Positions 1 through 8,704 of a DNA stretch of 64,000 bases are shown here, piece after piece. The DNA comes from Nocardia mexicana NBRC 108244 (GTDB lineage Bacteria > Actinomycetota > Actinomycetes > Mycobacteriales > Mycobacteriaceae). The notes beneath the pieces were generated by a model. That model had not been told where the DNA came from. It worked only from the letters and a program-made list of their open reading frames with translations, and made no database searches. The position numbers and the translations under genes are program-made. Position 1 is the stretch's first letter; each line of letters begins with the position of its first letter. Location: NCBI RefSeq assembly GCF_001613165.1, contig NZ_BDBV01000032.1:1-64000 (forward strand), given 5' to 3'.

Positions 1-504
1 TGCGCGGGCCCAAATCTCGCGGACGGCGACTGCCGCGAGGGTGAGTATCAGGGCGGGGATCGGGCTGAGGTCGACGTTCCAGCCGCCGGAGGTGGCGAAG
101 GTGATCCCGGCCGCGGCGATCACCGGTGCTCCGACCGTGAGCAGTCCGGCGGGGATCCGTCGCACCGTGAACGCCTCGATGACGGCCGCGAGTACGACGG
201 CGACGAGCGTGAGCGCGCCGTAGAAGGCGGGGGAGACCAGCACATCGGAGCTGCCGTCGGTGAGGACGTAGTCGGCGTAGTGGCGGTATTCCGCCAGGTC
301 GTTGTAGGCGACCCAGCCGAAATCGCCTCTCCCGTAACCGGTTCCCGCTCCGAAGCGCCACCCGCCGGAGTCGAATCGATACACCCCTCCGGCCATCACG
401 GTGGCGATCACGAACACCCACCAGCACACGTGCTCGCTCACCCGGGCTATGCGGAACAGCCGGTATCGACGCCCGGGAGTGGTCTGCTCGTCGTGTGTGT
501 CCAT
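1..504 (-). CDS. Membrane protein, C-terminus off the window edge
   Basis: Unrecognised integral membrane protein, read directly from the reverse strand. It starts at an ATG preceded by a good ribosome binding site (GAAGGTGG, about 3 nt away), and 168 codons are open to the edge. Visible features are a charged N-terminus, a first hydrophobic helix at about residues 29-41, a Gly/Tyr-rich extracytoplasmic loop (GTGYGRGDFGW), and further hydrophobic helices around residues 95-110, 120-135 and 150-162. No catalytic motif is seen. The gene diverges from the SRPBCC gene. Confidence 0.7.
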   Translation of the reverse strand, partial: MDTHDEQTTPGRRYRLFRIARVSEHVCWWVFVIATVMAGGVYRFDSGGWRFGAGTGYGRGDFGWVAYNDLAEYRHYADYVLTDGSSDVLVSPAFYGALTLVAVVLAAVIEAFTVRRIPAGLLTVGAPVIAAAGITFATSGGWNVDLSPIPALILTLAAVAVREIWARA

Positions 505-790
505 ATCCACCTTCGCTGTCGAACGAGCTGTCAGGAATCCAACGTGGCGGGGAAACCGCACTGCCGCGTCAGGTTCGCGTCGGCGGCCAGGTCATGACCA
601 TACGACTGCACTCGCGGCCCGCACTCGGTGATCCTCGCCGCACACTCGGCTGCCTCAGGTCCAGCCGTACGCGGATCCGGCCCGGACGGACACAATCCGG
701 TCCGAGACGGCGAATTCGACCGCGAAGCGGCGAACGGTGTCCGCGCAGGCCGGGTGGCGCCACCCTGCGGCCGGATGCTTCGATCGGGGT
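505..790. other. Divergent intergenic region, nothing specific recognised
   Basis: About 286 bp between the divergent membrane protein and SRPBCC genes. It must hold both promoters, but no convincing -10/-35 pair, operator or RNA gene was recognised. The short open frames here lack ribosome binding sites and look like chance frames of high-GC DNA. Confidence 0.4.
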
Positions 791-1246
791 ATGACCGCGG
801 AACAGCACATCGTCACTGCCAGCCGGGAAATCGCCGCCGGGGCGGACCGGATCTTCGATCTGATCGCCGACCCGTCCCAGCAGCCGCGCTGGGACGGCAA
901 CGACAATCTGGCGGAATCGGCTGCGGGACAACGGCCGACAGCCGTCGGTGACGTCTTCACCATGACGCTGACCAACGGTCACGTCCGGGAGAACCACGTG
1001 GTGGAGTTCGACGAGGGCCGCCGGATCGCCTGGCGGCCTTCGGAACCCGGCGCCGAGCCGCCCGGGCACCTGTGGCGCTGGGAGCTCGAGCCGGTGGACG
1101 ACACGCGCACCCGGGTCACCCACACCTACGACTGGTCGCAGTTGACCGACGAGAAGCGCCTTGTTCGCGCCCGCGCCACCACGGCCGACAAGTTGCAGGC
1201 GTCGGTCGACCGGCTGACCGCTATCGCCGAAGGGTCGGTTTCCTGA
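791..1246 (+). CDS. SRPBCC family (START-like) protein
   Basis: A 151-residue protein with the SRPBCC layout: an N-terminal strand (VTASREIAAGADRIFDLIADPSQQ), a Trp/Asp turn (PRWDGND), a central beta-sheet region (NHVVEFDEGRRIAWRP, LWRWELEPVDDTRTRVTHTYDW) and a long C-terminal helix. Such proteins bind hydrophobic ligands or act as polyketide cyclase/dehydrase-like enzymes; the ligand cannot be inferred. The ATG at 791 is preferred over an upstream ATG at 737 because homology-like sequence starts there. It is convergent with the PucR-like regulator, so its pairing with any operon is unclear. Confidence 0.8.
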   Translation: MTAEQHIVTASREIAAGADRIFDLIADPSQQPRWDGNDNLAESAAGQRPTAVGDVFTMTLTNGHVRENHVVEFDEGRRIAWRPSEPGAEPPGHLWRWELEPVDDTRTRVTHTYDWSQLTDEKRLVRARATTADKLQASVDRLTAIAEGSVS

Positions 1247-1275
1247 AGGTGGCCCGCCGAAAACTCTTCGGCCCG

Positions 1276-2499
1276 TTAGCGATTGGTGCGGTAGCTGCTC
1301 GCGACCAGGGCGGAGCGCAGGTACCACAGCCCGGCCGGTTGGGTGGGGTCGAGGCCGGTCAGCTGGGCGACGCGCTTGAGCCGGTAGTCGACGGTGTTGG
1401 TGTGCACGTGCAGGGCCCGCGCGGTCTGCTGGCGATTGAGGTTGGTGCCGATGTGCCTGCGGAGGGTGTCGAGCAGTTCGGGGTGCGTGTCGAGCGCGTC
1501 CAGCAGCGCGCCGAGGTGTTCGCGGCCCGGCCCCGGCCGGGTGAGCTGGTATTCGAGCGCGAGCTCGTCGAAGCGGTACAGCCCGGGGCTGCACTGCAGG
1601 CGCTGCACCATGTCGAGCAGCTCGTGCGCGCGGCGGGCGGCCGTGGGAATGTCGGCGGCGTCGGCGTCGACCACGGCCGCGGTGACCGGCACCTGCGCAT
1701 TGCGGGAGACGAACGCCACGAATTCGTCGAGATCGCCGTCGGCGAGCGTCTCGGCGGGAATGAGCAGGGTGCCGCCGTCGACGCTGAGCAGCGACAGCGC
1801 GGTATCGGCGCAGCGGTCGGCCAGCGCCGCCTGCACCCGGCGGAGTTTGCGCCGCGCGACCACCTGCCCGTTGATCGCCGGATTGCGTTCGTCGGGATGC
1901 TGCGGAAGCGCAACGGCCACAACGTGGTACGCCTCCGCGATCTCGATCCCGGATTCGCGGGCCATCACCGAGGTGGGATGCCCGGCGAGCAGGGCCGAGG
2001 TGAGCGTGTGCACTGCGGTGTGGTGTTCGCCCACGACGCCGCGCAATTCGCGAACGTAGGCGCGCGACACCGTGGCGTTGATGGTGTCGAGCACGTCGAG
2101 CAGCCGCCGTGACGCCCCCTTGACGCTGTCGATGTCGTCGGGGGTGGCGCGGTCGAGGATGAGATCGAAGCCGATCTTGAAGCCCTCGTGCAGGGCGTGC
2201 TGGATGGTGTCGATCGGGATCCCCTCGCGGGCCCAGTTGGCGGCGGCGTGCTCGAGCCGGGCCGTCTTGTCGGGGACGTCGGTGCCGTCGAGCATGCTGA
2301 TGGCCAGCTCCAGGCAGGCGCGGGTGACGGCCGTGATGTCGCCGCGCAGCGCGTCGCCGGGCAGCGTCCGGCACGGTGCGACCGTATCGACGAAGTGGCC
2401 CACCATCTTTCGCGCGAGTGCCCGCACGTCCTTGAGCGGCGAGGTGACCGGCTGCCCCGACATCGTGAGGTCCCGGTGGGCGGTGCTGATGGCCGTCAT
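1276..2499 (-). CDS. PucR-like transcriptional regulator
   Basis: A 407-residue regulator of the actinobacterial PucR/CdaR type. Residues about 20-165 form a helical N-terminal sensor-like domain (SPLKDVRALARKMVGHFVD, LEHAAANWAREGIPIDT, VSRAYVRELR). The middle part is a CdaR GGDEF-like domain (LSVDGGTLLIPAE), and the C-terminus is the PucR helix-turn-helix (TARALHVHTNTVDYRLKRV) expected to bind DNA. The ATG at 2499 follows GGAAGGGA, giving a better start than the longer frame to 2538. A close paralogue lies at 46584-47897, and a lone copy of the N-terminal domain at 48196-48588. The target genes are unknown. Confidence 0.85.
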   Translation of the reverse strand: MTAISTAHRDLTMSGQPVTSPLKDVRALARKMVGHFVDTVAPCRTLPGDALRGDITAVTRACLELAISMLDGTDVPDKTARLEHAAANWAREGIPIDTIQHALHEGFKIGFDLILDRATPDDIDSVKGASRRLLDVLDTINATVSRAYVRELRGVVGEHHTAVHTLTSALLAGHPTSVMARESGIEIAEAYHVVAVALPQHPDERNPAINGQVVARRKLRRVQAALADRCADTALSLLSVDGGTLLIPAETLADGDLDEFVAFVSRNAQVPVTAAVVDADAADIPTAARRAHELLDMVQRLQCSPGLYRFDELALEYQLTRPGPGREHLGALLDALDTHPELLDTLRRHIGTNLNRQQTARALHVHTNTVDYRLKRVAQLTGLDPTQPAGLWYLRSALVASSYRTNR

Positions 2500-2649
2500 C
2501 GTCGATTCCCTTCCGCTGCCGCGGCATTCGCGTAGCACCTCACGGTAACGCTTCGGTCACGGTTCGAAACACCGACCGATGAAGGTTCTGTGACCAGGGC
2601 GGGACCCCGGTGACGCGGGGTTGTGAGCCGTCACTAGCGGCGGGAATGT

Positions 2650-2665
2650 TTGTGAGAGTTCACAA
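2650..2665. promoter_or_regulatory. Inverted repeat TTGTGA-N4-TCACAA
   Basis: Perfect 6-bp arms separated by GAGT, just past the stop of the glyoxalase gene and in front of the PucR-like gene. It could be an operator for the regulator. The spacer is 4 bp, so it does not fit the CRP consensus (6 bp). The stem is too short and lacks a T-tract for a confident terminator. Confidence 0.3.
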
Positions 2666-2667
2666 TG

Positions 2668-3057
2668 TCAGGCCTTGTGCTGGGCGATCTGGATGAGGTT
2701 GCCGCAGGTGTCGTCCAGGACGGCGGTGACGACGACGCCGTGGTCGAGCGGCTGCTGGGTGAACTGCACGCCCAGCCCGGACAGCCGCTCGTATTCGGCC
2801 TGGATGTCGTCGACGGCGAAGGAGGTGTACGGGATGCCGTCCTCCACCAGCGCCTGTTTGAACGGCCCCGCCGCGGGATGGCCGTCGGGCTCGAGCAGCA
2901 GTTCGACGCCGTCCGGATCCTGCGGGGACACGACGGTGAGCCACTTGTATTCCCCGACCGGGACGTCGGTCTTCTTCACGAAACCGAGCACCTCGGTATA
3001 GAAGCGCAGGGCCCTGTCCTGGTCGTCGACCAGCACGCTGGTCACGTTGATGCGCAT
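2668..3057 (-). CDS. VOC family (glyoxalase/bleomycin resistance-like) protein
   Basis: A 129-residue protein with a typical VOC fold: N-terminal strand and helix (VTSVLVDDQDRALRFYTEVLGF), a mid strand ending in a Glu ligand position (PDGVELLLEPD), and a second beta-alpha-beta-beta-beta module ending in DTCGNLIQIAQ. VOC proteins bind a metal and include dioxygenases, glyoxalases and antibiotic-binding proteins; the substrate is not evident. The gene starts 3 bp after the ArsR gene stop and is almost certainly cotranscribed with it, so its expression is likely derepressed by the ArsR ligand. Confidence 0.85.
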   Translation of the reverse strand: MRINVTSVLVDDQDRALRFYTEVLGFVKKTDVPVGEYKWLTVVSPQDPDGVELLLEPDGHPAAGPFKQALVEDGIPYTSFAVDDIQAEYERLSGLGVQFTQQPLDHGVVVTAVLDDTCGNLIQIAQHKA

Positions 3058-3060
3058 GTT

Positions 3061-3348
3061 CTACTCCTTCAGCCAGCGGTCGGTGAGATTCCGCAGTGGT
3101 TCGCGATTCAGGTGATGGAATTTGTACCGGCCCTCCCGGCGGGCGGTGATCAGCCCGGCGGCGGCGAGCACGTCCAAGTGCTGCGAGATGGCCTGCCGTG
3201 TGGACGACAGTTGATGCTTCATGGTCAGTCTGCCGCACAGCTCGAACAGGGTCTGTCCGTCGCGCTCGGCGAGTTCGTCGAGAATCACCCGCCGCGTGCT
3301 GTCGGCCAGCGCCTTGAACACCTCGCCGGTATCGAGGTCGTTGTCCAC
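3061..3348 (-). CDS. ArsR family transcriptional regulator
   Basis: A winged-helix repressor of about 95 residues. It begins near the standard ArsR opening (GEVFKALADSTRRVILDELAE) and contains the recognition region MKHQLSSTRQAISQHLDVLAAAGLI and the wing REGRYKFHHL. No ELCVCD-type metal motif is present, so it resembles the ArsR proteins that accompany AHSA1/VOC genes rather than metal sensors. The GTG start is chosen because a TATACT box ends 6 nt upstream, as in leaderless actinobacterial mRNAs; an ATG at 3384 would add 12 residues but would place the operator inside the coding sequence. First gene of an operon with the VOC gene. Confidence 0.82.
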   Translation of the reverse strand: MDNDLDTGEVFKALADSTRRVILDELAERDGQTLFELCGRLTMKHQLSSTRQAISQHLDVLAAAGLITARREGRYKFHHLNREPLRNLTDRWLKE

Positions 3349-3354
3349 GAGGCC

Positions 3355-3378
3355 AGTATAGGCAAGTCGATACTTGCC
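3355..3378 (-). promoter_or_regulatory. Leaderless promoter and palindromic operator of the ArsR-VOC operon
   Basis: On the minus strand a TATACT -10 box (3355-3360) ends 6 nt before the GTG start. Directly upstream lies GGCAAGT-ATCG-ACTTGCC (3361-3378), a perfect inverted repeat with 7-bp arms. A repressor bound there would cover the -35/spacer region, which fits ArsR autoregulation. The repeat and its position are seen; the binding is inferred. Confidence 0.6.
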
Positions 3379-3488
3379 TGTCATGTCGTGGTGATTCCGC
3401 GCCGGGAGAGGCGCACAATCGTCCCGGTCGGCGCTGCATGCCGGAGTACTCTGGGTGCGTCTCGGTTCGGCGCTTCCGAGGAGGCGGC

Positions 3489-4454
3489 ATGTCAACGATC
3501 GTGATGACCGGCGGCACTTCGGGATTCGGGGCCGTGGCCGCAACGCGGATGCTGGAGGCGGGGGAGGTCCGGCTGATCCTGGGTGCGCGTCGTCCGGGCG
3601 CTGCCGGAGCGACGTTCGTGCCCGAGGCGACGCCGACCGATGTGCCACCGTCCGATACGGTCCGGCCCGAGCCGATACCGGTCGATCTGTCCGAGCTCGA
3701 CTCGGTCCGGGAGTTCGCGGCGGTGACCCGGGAACGGCTGGGCGACAATATGATCGATGCCTTGGTGCTCAACGGCGGCATGATCCGTCCCGATGTCGCG
3801 GGCCGGACCGCCGAGGGGTTCGAGACGACCTTCGCCGTCAACCACCTCGCGCACTATCTGCTGCTGCGCCTGCTGCTGCCCGTCCTGGCCGATCGCGCGA
3901 TCGTGGTGCTGACCACCAGCGGCACCCACGATCCGGCCACCGGTGCCGGCCTGGTGCCGCCGCGCCACGCCGACGCGCAACTGCTGGCGCATCCGGATCG
4001 CGATCCGGACCTGGACTCCCGGGCGAGCAAGGCGGGCCAGCATGCCTACACCGCCTCCAAGCTGTGTGCCGTACTCGTCGTCCGGTCCTTGTCGGAGCAT
4101 CCCGACGCGCAGGGCGGGCGGCTCACGGTCATCGCCTACGACCCGGGCCAGGTGTTCGGCACCGGGCTGGCCAAGGATCTGTCGCTGCCCCTGCGGGTGG
4201 CCTGGTCGCTGTTCGGCACGCCCCTGGGGTGGCCGCTGCGCCGCTTCAGCCCCACCCTCAACTCCCGGACGGATGCGGGAAATACGTTGGCCGACTTGGC
4301 CCTCGGCCGCAGCGCACCCCCGCCCGGCCGGACCTACGCCGCCCTCCGCCGGGGTCGGCTGACCTGGATCGAACCGTCCGAACTGGCCCGGAAACCCGAA
4401 GTGGCGCAAGCGCTCTGGAACGACAGCGCCAAGCTGGTCGGGCTGCCCGCCTGA
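3489..4454 (+). CDS. SDR family NAD(P)-dependent oxidoreductase
   Basis: A 321-residue short-chain dehydrogenase. The cofactor motif TGGTSGFG starts at residue 8, LNGGM replaces the usual NNAG, and the active site is a Ser/Thr-rich strand (VVLTTSGTHDP) followed by YTASK. The long C-terminal region (FGTGLAKDLSLPLRVAW) resembles the protochlorophyllide reductase-like SDR subgroup. The ATG is preceded by GAGGAGGCGGC. The gene diverges from the ArsR/VOC pair, which leaves about 140 bp of shared control region, but no common function is evident. Confidence 0.85.
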   Translation: MSTIVMTGGTSGFGAVAATRMLEAGEVRLILGARRPGAAGATFVPEATPTDVPPSDTVRPEPIPVDLSELDSVREFAAVTRERLGDNMIDALVLNGGMIRPDVAGRTAEGFETTFAVNHLAHYLLLRLLLPVLADRAIVVLTTSGTHDPATGAGLVPPRHADAQLLAHPDRDPDLDSRASKAGQHAYTASKLCAVLVVRSLSEHPDAQGGRLTVIAYDPGQVFGTGLAKDLSLPLRVAWSLFGTPLGWPLRRFSPTLNSRTDAGNTLADLALGRSAPPPGRTYAALRRGRLTWIEPSELARKPEVAQALWNDSAKLVGLPA

Positions 4455-4515
4455 ACCGCACGCGAGCCGTCGCGAAAGATAGGTTGATCGACCGATTCGG
4501 GCATGCCCGTGCGCT

Positions 4516-5907
4516 GTGCATCATCGACCGGTGATACGAACCCTCCGGCGAGCGCTGGTCGCGCTGGGCTGCGTCGTTGTCGTCGTGCTGTGCAACCCGA
4601 TTGCCGCATCGGCGCATCCGATGCCCGGCACCACCGTGCTGCTCGATGTGGGCGAATCGGCGATCGAAGCCGAATTGTCGATCCCCACGGCCGATCTCGC
4701 GGAGGCCAGCGGTATAGATGTCGACACGCGACCGCAGCTGTCGGCCGACGCCTCCGCCGGGCTGGCGAGCTACCTGCGCGAGCATATGCGGCCCGCCACG
4801 CCGGACGGCGTCCCGTGGACCGTCGAGATCGGCGATATGCGCCTGGACTATGCGGACCGGTCGGTCACCGGTTCGTACCGGGAACTCGTCGTCCATGCGA
4901 CGCTGACCCCGCCGGCCGGGGCCGATATGCGCCGTTTCGTCTTGGGCTACGACGCCGTCGTGCACAAGGTCGTCACGCATATCGCCCTGGTCTCGGTCCG
5001 GCAGGACTGGGGCGCCGGGCGCGTGGATGCCGGGAACGAGGCCGGGCAGGTCGGTGTCGTCCGTATCGACGCCGAGTCCCTGACCGTGCCGCCGCTGTCG
5101 GTGGATCTGACCGACGGCAGCGCGTGGCGGGGATTCGCCGGGATGGTGGTGCTCGGTGTCCATCACATCCTGGAGGGCACCGACCACCTCCTGTTTCTGT
5201 TCACCCTCCTGCTACCGGCGGTGTTGAGAGCCAGGGCGGGTCGCTGGTATCCCGACAACGACTGGCGGCGCGCCGTGCGGCACATCCTCGCTGTCACGAT
5301 CGCATTCACCGTGGGGCATTCCGTCGCGCTGGTGGTCAGCGCCCTGAGTCGGCTGGAGATCCCCGCGCGCCCGGTCGAGACGCTCATCGCCGCGACGATC
5401 CTGGTGGGCGGTGCGCACGCCGTCCGGCCGCTGTTCCCGGGCCGGGAGGCCGTCGTGGCCGGGACATTCGGGCTCGTCCACGGCATGGCGTTCTCGTTCA
5501 CCCTGGCCGAACTGAAGTTGTCCACCGGCCAGCTGGCGCTCAGCGTGCTCGGGTTCAATCTCGGTATCGAGGCCGTCCAGCTGCTGCTGGTCGCGCTCGC
5601 CCTGCCGCCGCTGCTGGTACTGGCCACCACCCGGGCGCAGCCGGTCCTCCGTGTCGGCGGTTCCCTCCTGGTGATCATCGCCGCCCTCGGCTGGGCCTTC
5701 GATCGACTCGGAGTCGCCAACCCGATCGCCCGTGCCGCGGACCTGGGCGGCACGATGATTCTGCCGACCGTCGTCGCCGCGGCGGTTGTCGCCGCAGGGG
5801 CGCTGGCAGCCCGGGCGCTGAGACGGCGGCCACGTCGACTGGAACCGCTGGGGCCGCCTGTCGAGGGCCTGGTCGCGAGCCAGTCCGCCGCGAATCCAGG
5901 CCGGTGA
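4516..5907 (+). CDS. HupE/UreJ-like membrane protein
   Basis: A 463-residue protein with an N-terminal signal segment (ALVALGCVVVVVLCNPIAASAHP), an extracytoplasmic beta-rich domain of about 190 residues, and a C-terminal multi-helix membrane domain. The membrane part has the His/Asp motifs of HupE/UreJ-2 proteins (HHILEGTDHLLFL, GHSVAL, FGLVHGMAFSF). HupE/UreJ relatives are linked to nickel or cobalt handling, but no hydrogenase or urease gene is nearby, so transport of metal is only a family-level suggestion. The start is GTG; another in-frame GTG lies 15 nt later. Confidence 0.75.
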   Translation: MHHRPVIRTLRRALVALGCVVVVVLCNPIAASAHPMPGTTVLLDVGESAIEAELSIPTADLAEASGIDVDTRPQLSADASAGLASYLREHMRPATPDGVPWTVEIGDMRLDYADRSVTGSYRELVVHATLTPPAGADMRRFVLGYDAVVHKVVTHIALVSVRQDWGAGRVDAGNEAGQVGVVRIDAESLTVPPLSVDLTDGSAWRGFAGMVVLGVHHILEGTDHLLFLFTLLLPAVLRARAGRWYPDNDWRRAVRHILAVTIAFTVGHSVALVVSALSRLEIPARPVETLIAATILVGGAHAVRPLFPGREAVVAGTFGLVHGMAFSFTLAELKLSTGQLALSVLGFNLGIEAVQLLLVALALPPLLVLATTRAQPVLRVGGSLLVIIAALGWAFDRLGVANPIARAADLGGTMILPTVVAAAVVAAGALAARALRRRPRRLEPLGPPVEGLVASQSAANPGR

Positions 5908-5987
5908 GCAGCACGGGACGAGGCGTGGTTTCGATCGTGGTGCGCTTAAGGGGTGAATGAGGTCGGCGGTCGGGGGATCGTCTGCGC

Positions 5988-7211
5988 ATGACCTCCACCG
6001 CTGTGCCCGCCCGCTCCGACAGCGAACTCGACGAGATCTTCGCGCCGCTGTTCGAACAGATCGCCGCCGGCGCCGTCGACCGCGAGATCGATCGGCAACT
6101 CCCGTACGAGGAGGTGAACAGGCTGCGCAAGGCCCGGTTCGGCGCGCTACGGGTACCCGTGGAGTTCGGCGGGTACGGCGTCGGCGTGCGGCAGTTGTTC
6201 CGGCTGCTCATCGAGCTGGCGGCGGCGGAATCCAATATCCCGCAGGCATTGCGGGTGCACTTCTCGTTCGTCGAGGATCAGCTGCTCGCCGAGCCCGGAC
6301 CGGTGCGGGAGCGGTGGCTGCGCGCGGCCGGTGACGGCGCGCTGGTCGGCAATGCGATCTCCGAGCCGGGTGTCGGTGCGGCCGACCGGTATCGCACGCG
6401 CCTGACCCGCGACGGGGACCGCTGGCTGCTGAACGGGGTCAAGTACTACAGCACCGGGTCGCTGTACGCCGATCACATCCTGGCGGCGGCCGACCGGGAC
6501 GGCGAGCGGATCGGGGTGCTCGTCGACGCCCACGCGGAAGGCGTGCGGCAGCACGACGACTGGGACGGGTTCGGTCAGCGGCTCACGGCCAGTGGCACAA
6601 CGGAATTCACCGATGTGGTGGTGCCCGACGACCGCGTACTCGGTCCCGGCTACGGTGTGCCCGGACCGACCTATTCGACCGCGTATCTGCAATTGGTACA
6701 ACTGGCGGTGCTCGCGGGCATCGCCCAGCGCGCCGAACGCGACGCCCGCGAATGGGTCGCGCAGCGCACCCGCACCTACACCCACGCGCCCGCCGACCTG
6801 CCGCGCCACGATCCGCTGGTGCAGCAGGTGATCGGCCGGCTGTCCGCGGCGGCGTTCACCGCGCGGGCGAGCGTGCTCGCGGTCGCCGACATTCTCGACG
6901 AGGTGCTGGACGCCGGCGCCGGCGACGAAAAGGCGCTGGTGGCAGCGGAATTGGCCGCAGCTCGCGCGCAGCTTGGCATCATCGATACGGTGTTGCCCGC
7001 GACCAGCCTGCTGTTCGAGGTCGGTGGCGCGTCGGCGACCTCGGAACGGCTACGGCTGGACCGGCACTGGCGCAATGCCCGCACCGTGTCCGTGCACAAT
7101 CCCGCGATCTACAAGGCCCGCGCCATCGGCGACCACCTGCTCAACGGCGCCGAACTGCCGTTCGCGTGGAGCGCCGGTGAACGCGCCGCCACCGCCGGAG
7201 GTGCCCGGTGA
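5988..7211 (+). CDS. DszC/SfnB-like flavin-dependent monooxygenase (acyl-CoA dehydrogenase fold)
   Basis: A 407-residue protein with the three-part acyl-CoA dehydrogenase fold but without its usual catalytic Glu context. Instead it has the signatures of the DszC/SfnB group: ISEPGVG and LNGVKYYSTGSLYADHI in the middle domain, and the C-terminal RHWRNARTVSVHNP. That group uses reduced FMN and oxygen to oxidise sulfur compounds such as dibenzothiophene, or acts in dimethylsulfone metabolism. Its stop overlaps the GTG of the next FMN monooxygenase by 4 bp, so the two are translationally coupled. The exact substrate is unknown. Confidence 0.82.
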   Translation: MTSTAVPARSDSELDEIFAPLFEQIAAGAVDREIDRQLPYEEVNRLRKARFGALRVPVEFGGYGVGVRQLFRLLIELAAAESNIPQALRVHFSFVEDQLLAEPGPVRERWLRAAGDGALVGNAISEPGVGAADRYRTRLTRDGDRWLLNGVKYYSTGSLYADHILAAADRDGERIGVLVDAHAEGVRQHDDWDGFGQRLTASGTTEFTDVVVPDDRVLGPGYGVPGPTYSTAYLQLVQLAVLAGIAQRAERDAREWVAQRTRTYTHAPADLPRHDPLVQQVIGRLSAAAFTARASVLAVADILDEVLDAGAGDEKALVAAELAAARAQLGIIDTVLPATSLLFEVGGASATSERLRLDRHWRNARTVSVHNPAIYKARAIGDHLLNGAELPFAWSAGERAATAGGAR

Positions 7212-8641
7212 CGCGCCGAATTCGGTTCAACGCCTTCGATATGAACTGCGTCGCCCACCAGTCGCCGGGGTTGTGGCGCCATCCCGACGACCGGTCGCAC
7301 CGGTACACCGACCTGAACTATTGGACGGATCTGGCAATCCTGTTGGAACAGGGGCGTTTCGACGGCCTCTTCATCGCCGACGTGCTGGGCACCTACGACG
7401 TGTACGGCGGCAACGACACCGCCGCGCTGCGCCACGGCGCCCAGATTCCGGTGGCCGATCCGCTGCTGCTGGTCTCGGCGATGGCCGCGGCGACAAGGCA
7501 TCTCGGGTTCGGTATCACCACGGGTACCGGATTCGAGCATCCGTATCCGTTCGCGCGCCGCCTGTCCACCCTGGACCACCTCACCAACGGCCGCATCGGC
7601 TGGAACGTGGTGACCGGCTATCTGCCCTCCGCCGCACGCAATTTCGGCGCCGACGACCAGCTCGGCCACGACGAGCGCTACAACCAGGCCGACGAGTACC
7701 TGGAGGTGCTGTACAAGCTGTGGGAGGGCTCCTGGGAGGACGACGCGGTGATTCGCGATGCCGCCCGGGGCATTTACGCGGACCCGTCGAAGGTCCATCA
7801 CATCGGGCACCGCGGCCGCCACTACACCGTTCCGGGCGTGCACCTGTCGGAGCCGTCCCCGCAGCGCACCCCGGTGATCTACCAGGCGGGCGCCTCACCG
7901 CGCGGGGTCCGGTTCGCGGCCGAGAACGCGGAGGCCATCTTCGTGGCCGCGCCGTCGAAACGAGTGCTCGCACAAACGGTGTCGAGAATTCGCGACGCGC
8001 TGCAGGAGGCCGGGCGCGATCGTTACGCCGCCCGCGTGTACGCGCTGTCCACCATCGTCACCGCGGGCACCGACGCCGAGGCGCGGCGCAAGCACGAGGA
8101 GTACCTGTCCTACGCCAGCGTCGAGGGCGGGCTGGTGTTCATGTCGGGGTGGATGGGCATCGACCTGTCCCGCTACGACCTGGACGATCCGATCGGGCAG
8201 GTGGAGAGCAACGCCATCCAGTCGGCCGTGGCCGCGTTCCAGGAGGCCGACGACGACGGCCGCGAATGGACGGTGCGCGATATCGGCCGGTGGGCCGGGA
8301 TCGGCGGGATGGGGCCCGTCTTCGTCGGATCGGGGCAGACGATCGCCGACCGGCTGCAGGAATGGGCGGACGACACCGACGTGGACGGCTTCAATCTCGC
8401 CTACGCGGTGACGCCGGGAACCTTCGAAGACGTTGTGCGGCATGTGGTTCCGGTGCTGACCGAACGCGGAGCGTATCCGGCGGAGTATGCGCCGGGAACA
8501 TTGCGCAACGCGTTGTTCGGTGCCGGTGATCGACTCCCGCAGGAGCATCGCGGCGCCCGGTATCGACTCGGCGGACCGGGATCGACCGCCCTGCCCGATG
8601 CGGTCTCCAGGCCGGGCATTTCCCTCGCGGGCCGGTCGTAG
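7208..8641 (+). CDS. NtaA/DszA-family FMN-dependent monooxygenase
   Basis: A 477-residue bacterial luciferase-like enzyme of the nitrilotriacetate/DszA/DmoA type. Diagnostic segments are NAFDMNCVAHQSPGLWRHP at the N-terminus, LFIADVLGTYDVYGG, GRIGWNVVTGY, ARNFGADDQLGHDERY, and PVIYQAGASPRGVRFAAENAE for the FMN phosphate region. These enzymes cleave C-S or C-N bonds in large substrates using FMNH2 from a separate reductase. It starts with GTG in a GTGA overlap with the DszC-like gene. A paralogue with the same motifs lies at 15260-16621. Confidence 0.88.
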   Translation: MTRRIRFNAFDMNCVAHQSPGLWRHPDDRSHRYTDLNYWTDLAILLEQGRFDGLFIADVLGTYDVYGGNDTAALRHGAQIPVADPLLLVSAMAAATRHLGFGITTGTGFEHPYPFARRLSTLDHLTNGRIGWNVVTGYLPSAARNFGADDQLGHDERYNQADEYLEVLYKLWEGSWEDDAVIRDAARGIYADPSKVHHIGHRGRHYTVPGVHLSEPSPQRTPVIYQAGASPRGVRFAAENAEAIFVAAPSKRVLAQTVSRIRDALQEAGRDRYAARVYALSTIVTAGTDAEARRKHEEYLSYASVEGGLVFMSGWMGIDLSRYDLDDPIGQVESNAIQSAVAAFQEADDDGREWTVRDIGRWAGIGGMGPVFVGSGQTIADRLQEWADDTDVDGFNLAYAVTPGTFEDVVRHVVPVLTERGAYPAEYAPGTLRNALFGAGDRLPQEHRGARYRLGGPGSTALPDAVSRPGISLAGRS

Positions 8642-8704
8642 GACTATCGATTCCCGCTGATCGCAACACTCGAAAGCGGCTCGTGCGCAACGGAGTATTC
8701 CGTT

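Noticed and set aside
569..2527. 652-residue minus-strand frame across the SRPBCC gene and part of the PucR-like gene
   Set aside because: It is out of frame with the PucR-like protein, Arg/His/Pro-rich, and overlaps the SRPBCC gene antisense.
2650..2665. CRP site
   Set aside because: TTGTGA/TCACAA resembles it, but the spacer is 4 bp instead of 6 and a CRP-type centre is not formed. Kept only as an inverted repeat.
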